Shown: positions 8,397-19,739 of the stretch, one piece after another
Layout of the letters: each line of letters starts with the position of its first letter
Position numbering within the stretch: the first letter of the stretch is position 1
From: Planctomycetota bacterium
GTDB taxonomy: Bacteria > Planctomycetota > UBA1135 > GCA-002686595
Assembly (NCBI GenBank): GCA_016714045.1
Contig: JADJNY010000015.1
Span: 682,001-746,000 of the forward strand
DNA length: 64,000 nt
Reading direction: 5' to 3'
The notes under the pieces: generated by a model
The model's input: the letters and a program-made list of their open reading frames with translations, nothing else
What the model was told of the DNA's origin: nothing
Databases searched by the model: none
Position numbers and translations under genes: made by a program

Positions 8397-10070
8397 GTGA
8401 CCCCCCCTCGCACTCTACCCGCTGACGCTGAGGATCCGTCCGCAGGGGACGCTCTCGCGCCCCACGCACCTCCGGATTCGGTCGACTCGAGCCCCTCCGA
8501 CGCGCTCGAACCGCGCGCTGGGTTTCATCTGGACCGGCTGCGCATGACGCCGCCCGCGGCCGCGTTCGAGCGCTCGACGACGAGCCCCGTCGCGCAACCG
8601 GCCCCGGCCAGCCCGAACGCGCTGGCCGAGCTGTGGCGCACGCTCCAGAACGCGATCCGCGCCCGGGTCCAGCCCGAGCAGTTCGAGACCTGGTTCCGCC
8701 GCGCCACGCTCGTCCACGCCGACGCGGAACAAGTCCGTCTCGCCGTCCAGAACGGGTTCACGCGGGACTGGCTGACCAGCTACTACCGCGACGTCCTCGA
8801 CCAGGCGGTCCAACAGACCCTCGGCGGGCCTCGCCGGGTCGAGTTCGTCGTCGATCCCGAGCTCATCGTCCGGGCCTCGCGGGACTCCACGGACGTTCGC
8901 GATCCCGCGCGCCCCGCTTCGCCGCCTCAGGTGAACGGCACGCGCACGAGCTCCCAGCCGAGCCCGGACCGCCGCGCGAGCTCCGCCGAAGCGTCGGCTC
9001 CACTGCGCATCGAGTCGTCGGGCGGCCTCCTGTGGTCGAGCGACGTCAACCTGAACCCCAAGTACACCTTCGACAACTTCGTCGTCGGTCCGTGCAACCG
9101 CTTCGCGCACGCCGCTGCGGTCGGCGTCAGCGAAGCGCCGGGGAAGGCCTACAACCCGTTCTTCCTCCACGGGAACGTCGGCCTGGGGAAGACCCACCTG
9201 CTCCAGTCGCTGTGCTTCTCGCTGCTCGAGCGCGACCCGAAGACGCGCATCCTCTACTTGTCGTGCGAGACGTTCGTGAATCACTTCATCAACGCGCTCG
9301 AGAACGGCGACCTCGCGAAGTTCCGCAACAAGTACCGGAACGTCGATGTGCTGGTGGTGGACGACATCCACCTGCTCGCGAACAAAGAGCGCACGCAGGA
9401 GGAGTTCTTCCACACGTTCAACACGCTCTACCAGTCGGGCAAGCAGATCGTCCTGTCGTCCGACAGCCCGCCGAAGGACATCCCGACGCTGCAGGAGCGC
9501 CTCGTCTCGCGCTTCAAGTGGGGCCTCGTCACCGAGATCGAGCCGCCCTGCTACGAGACGCGCATGGCGATCTTGAAGCGCAAGAGCCGTGAACGCGGCC
9601 GTGAGATCCCCGACGAGGTCGCGCGCCTGCTCGCCGAACGGGTCGAGTCGAACATCCGCGAGCTCGAGGGCGCCGTCGTGAAGCTGATCGGCTACTCGAG
9701 CCTCGCCGGAGCGCCGATTTCCGTCGATCTCGCGCGTGACGCGCTGCGGGAGCTCTTCGAGATGCGCAAGGGCGCGCCGTCGATGGAGGACATCCTCGCG
9801 CTCGTGACCGAGCACTTCGGGGTCAAGCTCTCCGAGCTGCAGTCGAAGAAGCGCACGAACGCCGTCGCGTACCCGCGCCAGATCGCGATGTACCTCGCGC
9901 GACAGATCACGCGGCACTCCCTCGAGGAGATCGGCGGCTTCTTCGGAGGCCGCGACCACTCGACCGTGATCTACGCCGTCGACAAGGTCGGACAGCTCGT
10001 CCAAGAGGACGAGTCGGTGCGCGCGCTCGTCGACGGCTTCATGCAGCGCCTGCAGGGCCCCGGACGCTGA
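8397..10070 (+). CDS. dnaA: Chromosomal replication initiator DnaA
   Basis: The 557-residue protein carries all DnaA domains. Domain I: 'LWRTLQNAIRARVQPEQFETWF' from about residue 79. A P/S/R-rich linker follows to about 210. The AAA+ domain begins 'LNPKYTFDNFVVGPCNRFAHAAA', with Walker A 'GNVGLGKTH' near 260, Walker B 'VLVVDDIH' near 318, and 'VESNIRELEGA' as sensor/box VIII. Domain IV ends with 'GGFFGGRDHSTVIYAVDKV', the DnaA-box-reading signature. It is longer than the usual 450-470 because of about 75 extra N-terminal residues and the linker. GTG 8397 is the longest start; ATG 8544 is an alternative. dnaN, a DUF721 gene and gyrB follow in a conserved order. Confidence 0.97.
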   Translation: MTPPRTLPADAEDPSAGDALAPHAPPDSVDSSPSDALEPRAGFHLDRLRMTPPAAAFERSTTSPVAQPAPASPNALAELWRTLQNAIRARVQPEQFETWFRRATLVHADAEQVRLAVQNGFTRDWLTSYYRDVLDQAVQQTLGGPRRVEFVVDPELIVRASRDSTDVRDPARPASPPQVNGTRTSSQPSPDRRASSAEASAPLRIESSGGLLWSSDVNLNPKYTFDNFVVGPCNRFAHAAAVGVSEAPGKAYNPFFLHGNVGLGKTHLLQSLCFSLLERDPKTRILYLSCETFVNHFINALENGDLAKFRNKYRNVDVLVVDDIHLLANKERTQEEFFHTFNTLYQSGKQIVLSSDSPPKDIPTLQERLVSRFKWGLVTEIEPPCYETRMAILKRKSRERGREIPDEVARLLAERVESNIRELEGAVVKLIGYSSLAGAPISVDLARDALRELFEMRKGAPSMEDILALVTEHFGVKLSELQSKKRTNAVAYPRQIAMYLARQITRHSLEEIGGFFGGRDHSTVIYAVDKVGQLVQEDESVRALVDGFMQRLQGPGR

Positions 10071-10871
10071 AGTCCGGGCTCGCTTTCGCTGCGTGCGAGG
10101 CGCGCCGACCGCGCGTCCTCACGGCCGTGCACGCCGCGGCCTACCGCGTGTTTCGACGCGCGAGCGGCCTGCTCGACCTTCGGAGCAACGCGCTGCAGGA
10201 CGACGCTAGTACGGAGCTCTTCGCGTACGTCGCGCCACGCAGGCCCCACTCGACTCCGGGCCGAATCCGCGTCTCTCCGTGCCGGGCGCGCGCGGTCGGC
10301 GCAGGGCTTCGGGGAGCCCGCGTGGGGGCCTCCGTACGCTCCGGCTCCGACCCGTTCAGGAGCCGCTATCGGGCTGGGTTCACGAGCCCGCGAGGACGCG
10401 CTTGCTCGCCCCACCGGCATGAGCTCCGCGACCGGCCCCAACCCCTTCCGCAAGGTCGACTTGCGCTCGACGGAGCGACTGTACTTGCAGCCCGTTTTCG
10501 CCTACCCTGTGCCCGCGCTCCGAAGGCCGGAAACGCCCGCGTTTCCAGGCCTTTTTCGCGCCTGCGCCATGTGGAAACCCCGCGTACTTCGTCTGGAGAT
10601 CCGAGGACTCACCGTGCACATCCCCGCACTCCTCGACAATCCTCTCGATCGCGCTCTTCCCTCGTGCGGACAACTGTGAACAGATCGCTCGTGGCTACCA
10701 CCTTCTCCACGCCTTCCAAGGCGTCGATCAACGCGGTGGTCAGCGACCGATCTCATGCTGACGACAGTGCTTGCGACCGTGGAGGTGTGCGTCCTCCCCA
10801 GGATTCGCGGCGCTGATTAAGACCAAGACTGATTTAACTCTCTTCTCTCCTCTATCCTCAGGACCCCGCCC
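10071..10871. other. dnaA-dnaN intergenic region, candidate replication origin
   Basis: There are 801 bp without a believable gene between dnaA and dnaN, a common oriC position. Its last part, 10814-10863 (starting GATTAAGACCAAGACTG), is far richer in A/T than its surroundings and could be the unwinding element. DnaA-box-like words are only approximate: TGTGGAAAC near 10570, TTCTCCACG near 10702, TGTGAACAG near 10675. A dense perfect box cluster was not seen, so oriC could equally lie upstream of dnaA. Frames here translate to arginine-rich nonsense. Confidence 0.35.
10523..10556 (+). terminator. Intrinsic terminator after dnaA
   Basis: AAGGCC-GGAAACGC (10523-10536) pairs with GCGTTTCC-(A)-GGCCTT (10539-10553) with one bulged A and a tight CC-centred loop, followed by further T residues (10554-10556). 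It lies about 450 bp past the dnaA stop. A GC-rich stem followed by T residues is the classical Rho-independent form, and it separates dnaA from dnaN transcription. Confidence 0.65.
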
Positions 10872-11972
10872 ATGAAGGCCATCTGCAACCGCGAGAAGCT
10901 CCGTGACGCCTTGGCGGTCGTGAACAACGTCGTCCCCGCCAAGAGCACGAAGCCGATCCTCGAGAACATCTGCCTCGTCGCGATGGACAACGCGCTCGAG
11001 ATCGTCGGCACGGACCTCGAGTGCGCCGTTCGCTACCGCATCGAGGACGTCCAGGTCGACGAGCCCGGCCCCGTGGTCGTGCCGGCGCGCGTGACGCTCG
11101 ACTTCGTCCGCGATCTCTCGGGCGAGACGGTGACGCTCTCGACGTCGGAGCAGAACTGCTTCATCTCGAGCGGCGAGGACACGTGCGAACTCGTCACGAT
11201 GGACCCCGAGGAGTTCCCGGTCATCAGCCGCTTCGGGAGCGAGGACACGATCCCGATGCAGGGCGGGACGTTCCGGCGCCTCGTCGATCGCACCGCTTTC
11301 GCCGCGGCGCGCGAGGCGGGCCGGTACGCGATGCACGGCGTGCTGACCGAGATCGACAACGGCATGCTGAAAATGGTCGCGACGGACGGTCGTCGACTCG
11401 CGCTCGCGGAAGCTCCGATCGACGCCCGGCACGCCCCGGCGAAGCCCGCGATCGTGCCGACGAAGTGCATGAACCTGTTCTGCCGCGTCATCGCGGACCC
11501 GCTCGACCAGGTGCAGCTGCACTTCGCGGAGAACCAGGTCGGCCTGAAGACCAAGAACGCGGAGATCTTCGGTCGCCTGATCGACGGCGAGTTCCCGCGC
11601 TACCAGGCCGTCATCCCGAAGGAATCGAAGAACCTCGTCGAGGTCGACACACAGACGCTGATCCAGAAGCTGCGCCTCGTCGCGAACGTCACGGGCGTGG
11701 AAGCGCGCGCCGTGCGTCTGCGGATCAAAAAGGGCGAGATCGAGCTCTTCGGTCAGTCGGTCGGCCGTGGCGAAGCGCGCGCGCGTCTCGACGCGGACTT
11801 CAAGGGCGACACGGCCGAGATCGCGTTCAACCCCGACTACGTGCTCGACGGTCTGAAGAACTGCGAGGAGTTGCAGGTGCGCCTCGAGTTCAACGAGAAG
11901 ACGAGCCCCGGGAAGTTCCGGCTCGGCGAAAACTACATCTACATCGTGATGCCGATCACGATCGACGCGTGA
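10872..11972 (+). CDS. dnaN: DNA polymerase III beta subunit (sliding clamp)
   Basis: The 366-residue product has the normal clamp length and three repeated clamp domains: 'MKAICNREKLRDALAVVNNVVPAKSTKPILENI' at the N-terminus, 'RTAFAAAREAGRYAMHGVLTEI' in the middle and 'NPDYVLDGLKNC...' in the third. The C-terminus 'ENYIYIVMPITI' is the canonical MP(I/M)R/T-type end. It encircles DNA to tether polymerase and binds DnaA regulators and mismatch proteins. The start is ATG 10872, after an unusually AT/pyrimidine-rich leader. A DUF721 gene follows 7 bp later. Confidence 0.96.
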   Translation: MKAICNREKLRDALAVVNNVVPAKSTKPILENICLVAMDNALEIVGTDLECAVRYRIEDVQVDEPGPVVVPARVTLDFVRDLSGETVTLSTSEQNCFISSGEDTCELVTMDPEEFPVISRFGSEDTIPMQGGTFRRLVDRTAFAAAREAGRYAMHGVLTEIDNGMLKMVATDGRRLALAEAPIDARHAPAKPAIVPTKCMNLFCRVIADPLDQVQLHFAENQVGLKTKNAEIFGRLIDGEFPRYQAVIPKESKNLVEVDTQTLIQKLRLVANVTGVEARAVRLRIKKGEIELFGQSVGRGEARARLDADFKGDTAEIAFNPDYVLDGLKNCEELQVRLEFNEKTSPGKFRLGENYIYIVMPITIDA

Positions 11973-11979
11973 GCTCCTC

Positions 11980-12315
11980 GTGACGGCGCGTTCCCGCACC
12001 GATGCTCCGCGCCCCGCGCGCAAGGACCCCGTCGCCATCGGCGACGTCGTGCAGCGGTTCTTGCGCGCGAGCGGCTTGTCGGCGCACATGCGGCACTTCG
12101 CCGTCTACGAGGCGTGGGACTCGGCGCTCGGCAAGGAACTCGCTCGGCGCGCGCGTCCCGTCGGGTTCCAGAACGGGCTCTTGTCGATCGAGGTGCAGAG
12201 CGCGGCGCACCTGCACGAACTCCAGAATTTCACCGGCGAGCAGTTTCGAACGCTCGCCAACGCGCGCCTCGGCAAGTCCGAGATCCGCAAGGTCGTCTTC
12301 CGACTGAAGCGCTGA
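11980..12315 (+). CDS. dciA: DciA-like DUF721 protein
   Basis: This 111-residue basic protein starts at GTG 11980, 7 bp after dnaN. It shows the DUF721 pattern: 'IGDVVQRFLRASGLSAHMRHFAVYEAWDSALGKELARRARPVGFQNGLLSIEVQSAAHLHELQNF', ending 'GKSEIRKVVFRLKR'. DUF721/DciA proteins bind the replicative helicase DnaB and help load it in bacteria without DnaC or DnaI. Its place between dnaN and gyrB, where DciA genes often sit, supports the call. The following ATG is one base beyond its stop. Confidence 0.8.
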   Translation: MTARSRTDAPRPARKDPVAIGDVVQRFLRASGLSAHMRHFAVYEAWDSALGKELARRARPVGFQNGLLSIEVQSAAHLHELQNFTGEQFRTLANARLGKSEIRKVVFRLKR

Positions 12316-12316
12316 C

Positions 12317-14758
<2,442 letters not shown>

Positions 14759-14771
14759 TCGCGGAGGACAC

Positions 14772-15253
14772 GTGTCGTGCTACGACCCTGCGCTGCGAGT
14801 GCTCGCCCAGGGCGACGATCGCGCGCTCCACGGCGCCGTCGAAGAGCCGTGGACCTGGATCGACTGGCGGGGCACCGCGGAGGACCTCGTCGAGGCGTGC
14901 GGCTGGCTACTCGGAGATCGCAGGCTCGCCGTGGAGTGGATCGGCGACGAAGTCGAGGTCCGCTCCGACACGCGCGTCGAGCGCGTCGCCGATCCGCATC
15001 CGCACGCGACGCTGCTCGCCGTGAACGCAGTCCTCGCACCCGCGCAGGAGCAGCGCTTCGTCTGGGCGTCCGACGGGAGCGACACGCTCGCGTTCGCGTT
15101 GCTCGCTCGCGAGGCGTGGGAGGAGCTCGAGCGTGAGGTCGGTCCCGAACCGATGGAGCGCGCGTTCCTCTGCCTCACCGAGCACGCCGACTGTTCCGCG
15201 ACCCCCTCCGCGGGCTGCGCCCGGGCGCGAAGCCCTGGTGGCGCTTCTGGTGA
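14772..15253 (+). CDS. Unknown protein, probably frameshifted near 15187
   Basis: GTG 14772 has a good ribosome site (GGAGG at 14763) 14 bp after gyrB. The product has ordinary amino-acid content: 'EEPWTWIDWRGTAEDLVEACGWLLGD', then 'FVWASDGSDTLAFALLAREAWEELEREVGPEPMERAFLCLTEHA'. Past about 15187 this frame turns into S/G/R-rich text and runs into the next gene, while a neighbouring frame reads 'RLFRDPLRGLRPGAKPWWRFW' and stops at 15251-15253, a far more natural ending. A one-base indel explains this. I do not recognise the family. The ~160-residue product looks cytoplasmic, with no signal or membrane helix. Confidence 0.55.
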
Positions 15254-15421
15254 TCCTGCGCGGACTTCCGACCGCGGGCGCGGGGCCACGGGGAGTTTTC
15301 AGGGCGGCGGGCACGGAGGAAGGCAACTCACCTTCAGCTCCGAATACCCCACGCCGATAGGGGATCTGGTTCCTCCGCCCCCCCCGGCGCGAGGCCGTGA
15401 CCTCCCCTTCGCGCCCACACC

Positions 15422-16021
15422 GTGTCCAAGAACAACCAACGCCTCGAGTACGGACGACTGGCCGAGGTGCTCGCCGAGCGCGGGCTGGTCGAGCCGCAGG
15501 CGTTGCGCGAGGCGCTGCAGTTCTCGTCTCAAGGGAACATGCCGTTCCCCGAAGCGTTGGTGACGGCCAACCTCGTCGCGGACTGGGAGCTCTCGCGCGT
15601 CGTGTGCGAGATCTACAACCTGCCGTTCCTCACTGTCGACTCGATCGAGGTCGATCCGAAGGCGCGGCAGGGCGTGACCGAGCAGTTCATGATCGACAAC
15701 GCGCTCGTCCCGATCGGGCGCTTCGGCCAGGTGCTGACGGTGTGCATGCCGGCGCTCGTGCCGGCCGAGGTCCTCGGGTTGCTCGCGGCGGAGACCGACC
15801 TCTTCATCCTGCCGGTCGTCGGCACGGTGCGCTCGAATCGCAAGTGGCTCGAGTTGAACTTGAAGACCGCGCTGCCTGCCGCGGCGTTGCCGAGCAGCAG
15901 CGGCGAACCGCAAGAGCTCGGCGTCGGCGAGTGGAGTTCGATCTTCGACCAGGGTGACGCGAACGTGTTGTCCGGTCTGCAGCTCCCGCCGCTTCCGACG
16001 ATCCCGCCGAAGAAGAGCTGA
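15422..16021 (+). CDS. GspE N-terminal-domain (MshEN-like) protein
   Basis: The 199-residue product from GTG 15422 starts 'LEYGRLAEVLAERGLVEPQALREALQFSSQGNMPFPEALVTANLVADWELSRVVCEIYNLPFLTVDSIEVDP', matching the GspE/PilB N-terminal domain, where short L-x-G/L-rich helices bind cyclic di-GMP or partner proteins. No ATPase domain follows; the C-terminus is a proline-rich tail (LQLPPLPTIPPKKS). Stand-alone copies are common in Planctomycetes- and Myxococcus-type genomes and are presumed to be regulatory or adaptor modules. The exact role is unknown. Confidence 0.65.
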   Translation: MSKNNQRLEYGRLAEVLAERGLVEPQALREALQFSSQGNMPFPEALVTANLVADWELSRVVCEIYNLPFLTVDSIEVDPKARQGVTEQFMIDNALVPIGRFGQVLTVCMPALVPAEVLGLLAAETDLFILPVVGTVRSNRKWLELNLKTALPAAALPSSSGEPQELGVGEWSSIFDQGDANVLSGLQLPPLPTIPPKKS

Positions 16022-16156
16022 GCGACGCCGTCCGCGAAGGCTCGCGTGGCGCGCACCCGGGCTCCATTCGAATCGTGAGCCCTCTCCCGCGCTCCGAGCT
16101 TGAAGGGTGCTGCGGGCGGCCTCACGAGCCGCGAGCACCGCTCACGCTCCGCAGGC

Positions 16157-16984
16157 TCACGTCGCGTGACGATCCCAATCGCCCCCGAGTCGCCGCGCGA
16201 GCACGCGATCGCCGAGGCGCGGGGCGAGCTGGGAGAGAAGCGCGAGCCACGCCCACTTGCGTCGCAGCGAGAGCTCCGCGCGCGGTTGGCGATCGAGTTC
16301 GAGCACGGCGCGCGCGACGCGTTCGGCCGGGTCCGCGTCGCGCAGGTCTGGCGGCGCGAGGCGCGACGGATTCGGCTGCGCCTCGAAGAAGCCCGTCGCC
16401 GTCAGGCCGGGGTTGAGCGTGCACACGGCGATCCGATCGGCGCGCCATTCGAGGCGCAGAGCCTCACCAATCGAAACCACGGCCGCCTTGCTCGCGGAGT
16501 ACGCGGCTTGTCCGGGGATGCCGCGGCGTCCGACGACGCTCGCGACGTTGACGACGACGGCGCGCTCGCTCTTGCGCAAGAGCGGCAGCGCGGAGCGACA
16601 GGCGAGGAGGACACCGAGCACGTTCGTCTCGAACGTCTGGCGCAGGAGCGCGGGCTCGAGCTCCGCGACGCGCGCGCGGTAGCCGAGGCCGGCGTTGTTC
16701 ACGAGCAGGTCGAGACCGCCGAACGCGCGGTCGAGCTCATGGAAGGCGCGCTCGAGCCGTTCGGGCTCGCGGACGTCACAGGGAAGGACCAGGGTGCGTG
16801 GCTCGCCCGCGCTCGGTGCGGGCTCGAGCTCCTGCGCGAGCCGACGCAAGCGGATCTCGTCGCGCGCGAGGAGCGCCACGCGGTAGCCCTCGCGGACGAG
16901 AAGACGCGCGGTCGCGGCGCCGATACCAGAGGAAGCGCCGGTCACGAGCGCGCGACGACGGAGCGGTGGATTGGTCGCGCTCAT
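16157..16984 (-). CDS. Short-chain dehydrogenase/reductase (SDR)
   Basis: The 275-residue product is a classical SDR: 'ALVTGASSGIGAATA' (cofactor glycine motif at about 15-22), 'NNAGLG', 'VVVNVASVVGRRGIPGQAAYSASKAAV' with catalytic Ser and the Tyr-x-x-x-Lys pair YSASK, and 'LNPGLTATGFF'. An Arg shortly after the second beta strand (LLARDEIRL) suggests NADP(H). It starts 6 bp after the rsmB stop, so it is the last gene of an fmt-rsmB-SDR operon. The substrate is not predictable. It is convergent with the preceding plus-strand gene. Confidence 0.85.
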   Translation of the reverse strand: MSATNPPLRRRALVTGASSGIGAATARLLVREGYRVALLARDEIRLRRLAQELEPAPSAGEPRTLVLPCDVREPERLERAFHELDRAFGGLDLLVNNAGLGYRARVAELEPALLRQTFETNVLGVLLACRSALPLLRKSERAVVVNVASVVGRRGIPGQAAYSASKAAVVSIGEALRLEWRADRIAVCTLNPGLTATGFFEAQPNPSRLAPPDLRDADPAERVARAVLELDRQPRAELSLRRKWAWLALLSQLAPRLGDRVLARRLGGDWDRHAT

Positions 16985-16990
16985 GCAGGC

Positions 16991-18316
16991 TCAGGCGCGG
17001 CGCAGGCGCGCGGCGTATCCGCCGTCCATGGGGCCGCGCGGCTGGCGCGTTTGCGGGAGCGCGTCGAGCTCGGCTTCGAGCGTGAACTCGGGGTGGCTCT
17101 CGAGGAACGCCTTCACGCGGCGCTGGTTCTCCTCGGGCTCGATGCTGCACGTCGAGTAGACGAGGCGGCCGCCCGGCCGCACGCAGCGCGCGCCGTCGGC
17201 GAGGAGCGCGGTCTGGATCGCGCCGAGCTCGGTCTGCGAGGCATTCGAGAAGCGCCAGCGCGCGGCCGGGCGCTTCCCGAGCACGCCCGTGTTGCTGCAC
17301 GGCGCGTCGACGAGCACGGCGTCGAACGACGCAGGCTCGAGCCCTTCCGTGCCGCGCCCGACCGAGAGCGTGACGTTCGACTGGAGCTGGAGGCGTTCGA
17401 GCGTGTTCGTGATCCGAGCGACGCGCTTCTCGTCGACGTCGCGCGCGACGACGTGCACGCCGGCGGCCGCGAGGACGGCGGTCTTGCCGCCGGGAGCGGC
17501 GCACAGATCGAGGATGCGCTCGCCCGGACGCGCGTCGACGAGCTCCGCTGCGCGCAGGGCGGTCTCACCTTGGATCGTGATGCGGCCTTCGCGGAACGCG
17601 GGCACGCGCAGGAGCTGCGTCGACTGGCGGTGCGGGACGAGCACGATGCGCGCATGCTCGCCGAGACGTGCGCCGAGGCCGACGGAGGCGAGCTCCGTCA
17701 TCACGGCGTCGCGCTCGCCCTGCACGACGCGCACGGAGAGATCGGGCTCTTCGAGCGCGCCGCGCGCGAGCGTGAACGCGGTCTCTTCGCCGTAGCGGCG
17801 GAGCCAGCGCTTGACGAGCGGCACGGGCATGGAGAGCGCTTCCTCGGCCCACAGGAGCGGGTGCTCCTTCGGGTCGTGGAAGATCGCGTTCGCGAAGGCG
17901 ACGTCGCGCAGCGGCAGGTCGCGGCGCAGGTCGTTCGTGTGACCGCGCATGCGCGAGCCGAGCGCGGCTTTCAGCGCGATCTCGACCGTGCGTCCGTGGC
18001 GCTCGCCGAGCGTGATGCGGCAGGCGCGCACGCTCTCCGCGACGACGGCGTGGTCGGGGATGCGATCGAGAAGGAAGGCCTGGATCAGGCCGAGCGCGAT
18101 GTGCGCGCCGACGGCGGTGTCGGCTTGCCCGCGAGAGAAGTGGCGCACGAGGGTGTTCAGCGTGCCGCGCCGACGGAGCTCGATGCCGACGAGCGTGAGC
18201 AGGAGGCGGCGATCGCGTCCAGAGAGGCGCGCGCGCTCGGCAACGGCCTCGGCGAGCCGGATCGGGGTCGCGTGATGGGCGCGGAGCACGCGCCAGGCGA
18301 GGACACGGACGTTCAT
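16991..18316 (-). CDS. rsmB: 16S rRNA (cytosine-5) methyltransferase, RsmB/NOP family
   Basis: The 441-residue protein has an N-terminal NusB/RsmB-like helical domain (about 1-140, starting 'RVLAWRVLRAHHAT') and a Rossmann methyltransferase domain. Motif I is 'ILDLCAAPGGKTAVLA'. The two catalytic cysteines are in 'VLVDAPCSNTGVLGKRP' and 'LVYSTCSIEPEEN'. RsmB methylates C967 of 16S rRNA (E. coli numbering) with SAM. The pairing with fmt upstream is a widely conserved arrangement and supports RsmB over other NOP enzymes. The gap after fmt is 88 bp. Confidence 0.9.
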   Translation of the reverse strand: MNVRVLAWRVLRAHHATPIRLAEAVAERARLSGRDRRLLLTLVGIELRRRGTLNTLVRHFSRGQADTAVGAHIALGLIQAFLLDRIPDHAVVAESVRACRITLGERHGRTVEIALKAALGSRMRGHTNDLRRDLPLRDVAFANAIFHDPKEHPLLWAEEALSMPVPLVKRWLRRYGEETAFTLARGALEEPDLSVRVVQGERDAVMTELASVGLGARLGEHARIVLVPHRQSTQLLRVPAFREGRITIQGETALRAAELVDARPGERILDLCAAPGGKTAVLAAAGVHVVARDVDEKRVARITNTLERLQLQSNVTLSVGRGTEGLEPASFDAVLVDAPCSNTGVLGKRPAARWRFSNASQTELGAIQTALLADGARCVRPGGRLVYSTCSIEPEENQRRVKAFLESHPEFTLEAELDALPQTRQPRGPMDGGYAARLRRA

Positions 18317-18404
18317 GCGTTCGAAGGTGCGGAGCGGAGCCGGGAGGAGGTGGACGGAGCGGCCGAGCGAGTGTTGCGGCAGGATGAAAGTGCGCGCGAG
18401 AGGC

Positions 18405-19340
18405 TCACGCGCCCAACCTCGCGTCCGGCGCGAGGCGCGCGCCGCGGAGCCAGGCGTCCGTCGCGAGGACGCCTTTGCCCGCCGGCTTGAGCCGCAGGAC
18501 TTGGAGCGTGCCCGTTCCGCACGCGACGAAGAGCTCGTGCTTCGTCGCGAACACGGAGCCTGCAGTGCGCTCGACGGCCTCGACGTCGTTGCGCACGCGT
18601 GCCTCGATCAAAGTGAGGTCTTGTCCGTCGAGCGTCGTGCGCGCGCCGGGCCACGGCGTGAACGCGCGCACGTGTCGATCGAGCTCGAGCGCGGACTTCG
18701 TCCAGTCGATCCAACCCCGCTCCTTCGGGATCTTGCGCGCGAAGGTCGCGAGCGCGGGATCCTGGGGCGTGAAGCGCGCGGTGCCGTGCTCGAGGGCGTC
18801 GAGCGCCTCGACCGCGACCTCGCCGCCGAGGAGCGCGAGGCGTTGGAGGAGCTCGCCCGCGTTCTCGTGTTCGTCGATCTCGGTGCGGCGCTCGACCAGC
18901 ACGTCGCCTTCGTCGAGGGCGAGCACCATGCGCTGCACGCACACGCCGGTCTCGCGATCGCCGGCGAGGATCGCGGCCTGGATCGGCGACGCGCCGCGCC
19001 AGCGGGGGAGGAGCGACGCGTGCACGTTGAGCGCTCCGTGCGGAGCGAGCGAGAGCGCGTCCTGGCGCAGGATCTCGCCGTAGCTCGCGACGAGCAGGAC
19101 GTCGGGCTGGAGCGCGCTCAGGGTCTCGACGAACGCGGGGTCCTTCGTCGTCGTCGGTTGGACGACCGGGATCGAGCGCGGGTCGGCGAGCGCACGCAGC
19201 GGCGACGGCTCGACCTTCATCCCGCGCCCCTTCGGCTTGTCGGGCGGCGTCACGAGCGCCGCGACGACGTGCGAGCTCGCGAGGACGCGCTCCAGCACGG
19301 GGACGGCGAACGGCGGCGAACCGAGGAAGACGAGACGCAT
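18405..19340 (-). CDS. fmt: Methionyl-tRNA formyltransferase
   Basis: ATG 19340 opens the conserved 'MRLVFLGSPPFAVPVLERVL'. The 311-residue product contains the formyltransferase core 'LVASYGEILRQDALSLAPHGALNVHASLLPRWRGASPIQAAILAGD' with the catalytic Asn and His (NVHASLLP), 'GVCVQRMVLALDEGDVL', and the Fmt C-terminal tRNA-binding domain (about 205 onward). It transfers the formyl group from 10-formyl-THF to initiator Met-tRNA. It is first in the fmt-rsmB-SDR operon. The frame is open to 19508, but the extra residues are not conserved-looking. Confidence 0.95.
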   Translation of the reverse strand: MRLVFLGSPPFAVPVLERVLASSHVVAALVTPPDKPKGRGMKVEPSPLRALADPRSIPVVQPTTTKDPAFVETLSALQPDVLLVASYGEILRQDALSLAPHGALNVHASLLPRWRGASPIQAAILAGDRETGVCVQRMVLALDEGDVLVERRTEIDEHENAGELLQRLALLGGEVAVEALDALEHGTARFTPQDPALATFARKIPKERGWIDWTKSALELDRHVRAFTPWPGARTTLDGQDLTLIEARVRNDVEAVERTAGSVFATKHELFVACGTGTLQVLRLKPAGKGVLATDAWLRGARLAPDARLGA

Positions 19341-19476
19341 GGGGCGGAGAGCATCGCACGCGGGCGAGGTGGGCTCAACGCGCGTCTCGGGCGGATCACG
19401 GCGCGCGGAGTCGCGGTCGACGGCGCGGGGGGAGCGAGCGTAGAAAGGCGCTGCGCCAGCGGGACGGGCATGGGGC

Positions 19477-19640
19477 GGATCGCGGCGCGTCGAAACGCAA
19501 GCGAACACGCACGGCGCGGCGAAGTGCGCGCAATCGAGTACGACGGGCCGAAACGCGGGCGATCACGGACGGCGGGGCGAAACACTAGCGATTCCGCACG
19601 GCGCGCGGGAACACGGGCGATCACGCGTAGGACGGGGAGC
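19477..19640. repeat. Degenerate ~29-bp tandem repeat between fmt and the peroxidase gene
   Basis: Units start near 19477, 19502, 19529, 19560, 19589 and 19618. The last three are spaced exactly 29 bp. The consensus is roughly CGATCACGNACGGCG followed by SGCGAAACACNGG. Unit ends drift but 'CGAAACGC/CGAAACAC/GGAACACG' recurs. This occupies most of the 399-bp gap 19341-19739, which otherwise holds no gene; the divergent fmt and peroxidase promoters must be here. Confidence 0.5.
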
Positions 19641-19739
19641 GACGCTTCGAACGGCGGATGGCGTGCGCGCGAGCGAAGGACTACGGTGCGCATCCAAGGC
19701 GCGCGCCTCGACGTAGGACGAGCGCCCTTGAAGACGACC

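Noticed and set aside
10127..10816. 229-codon frame between dnaA and dnaN
   Set aside because: R/S/H-rich, no motif, crosses the intrinsic terminator at 10523.
15254..15563. Continuation of the 14772 frame to 15563
   Set aside because: The text becomes S/G/R-rich and overlaps the real gene starting at 15422.
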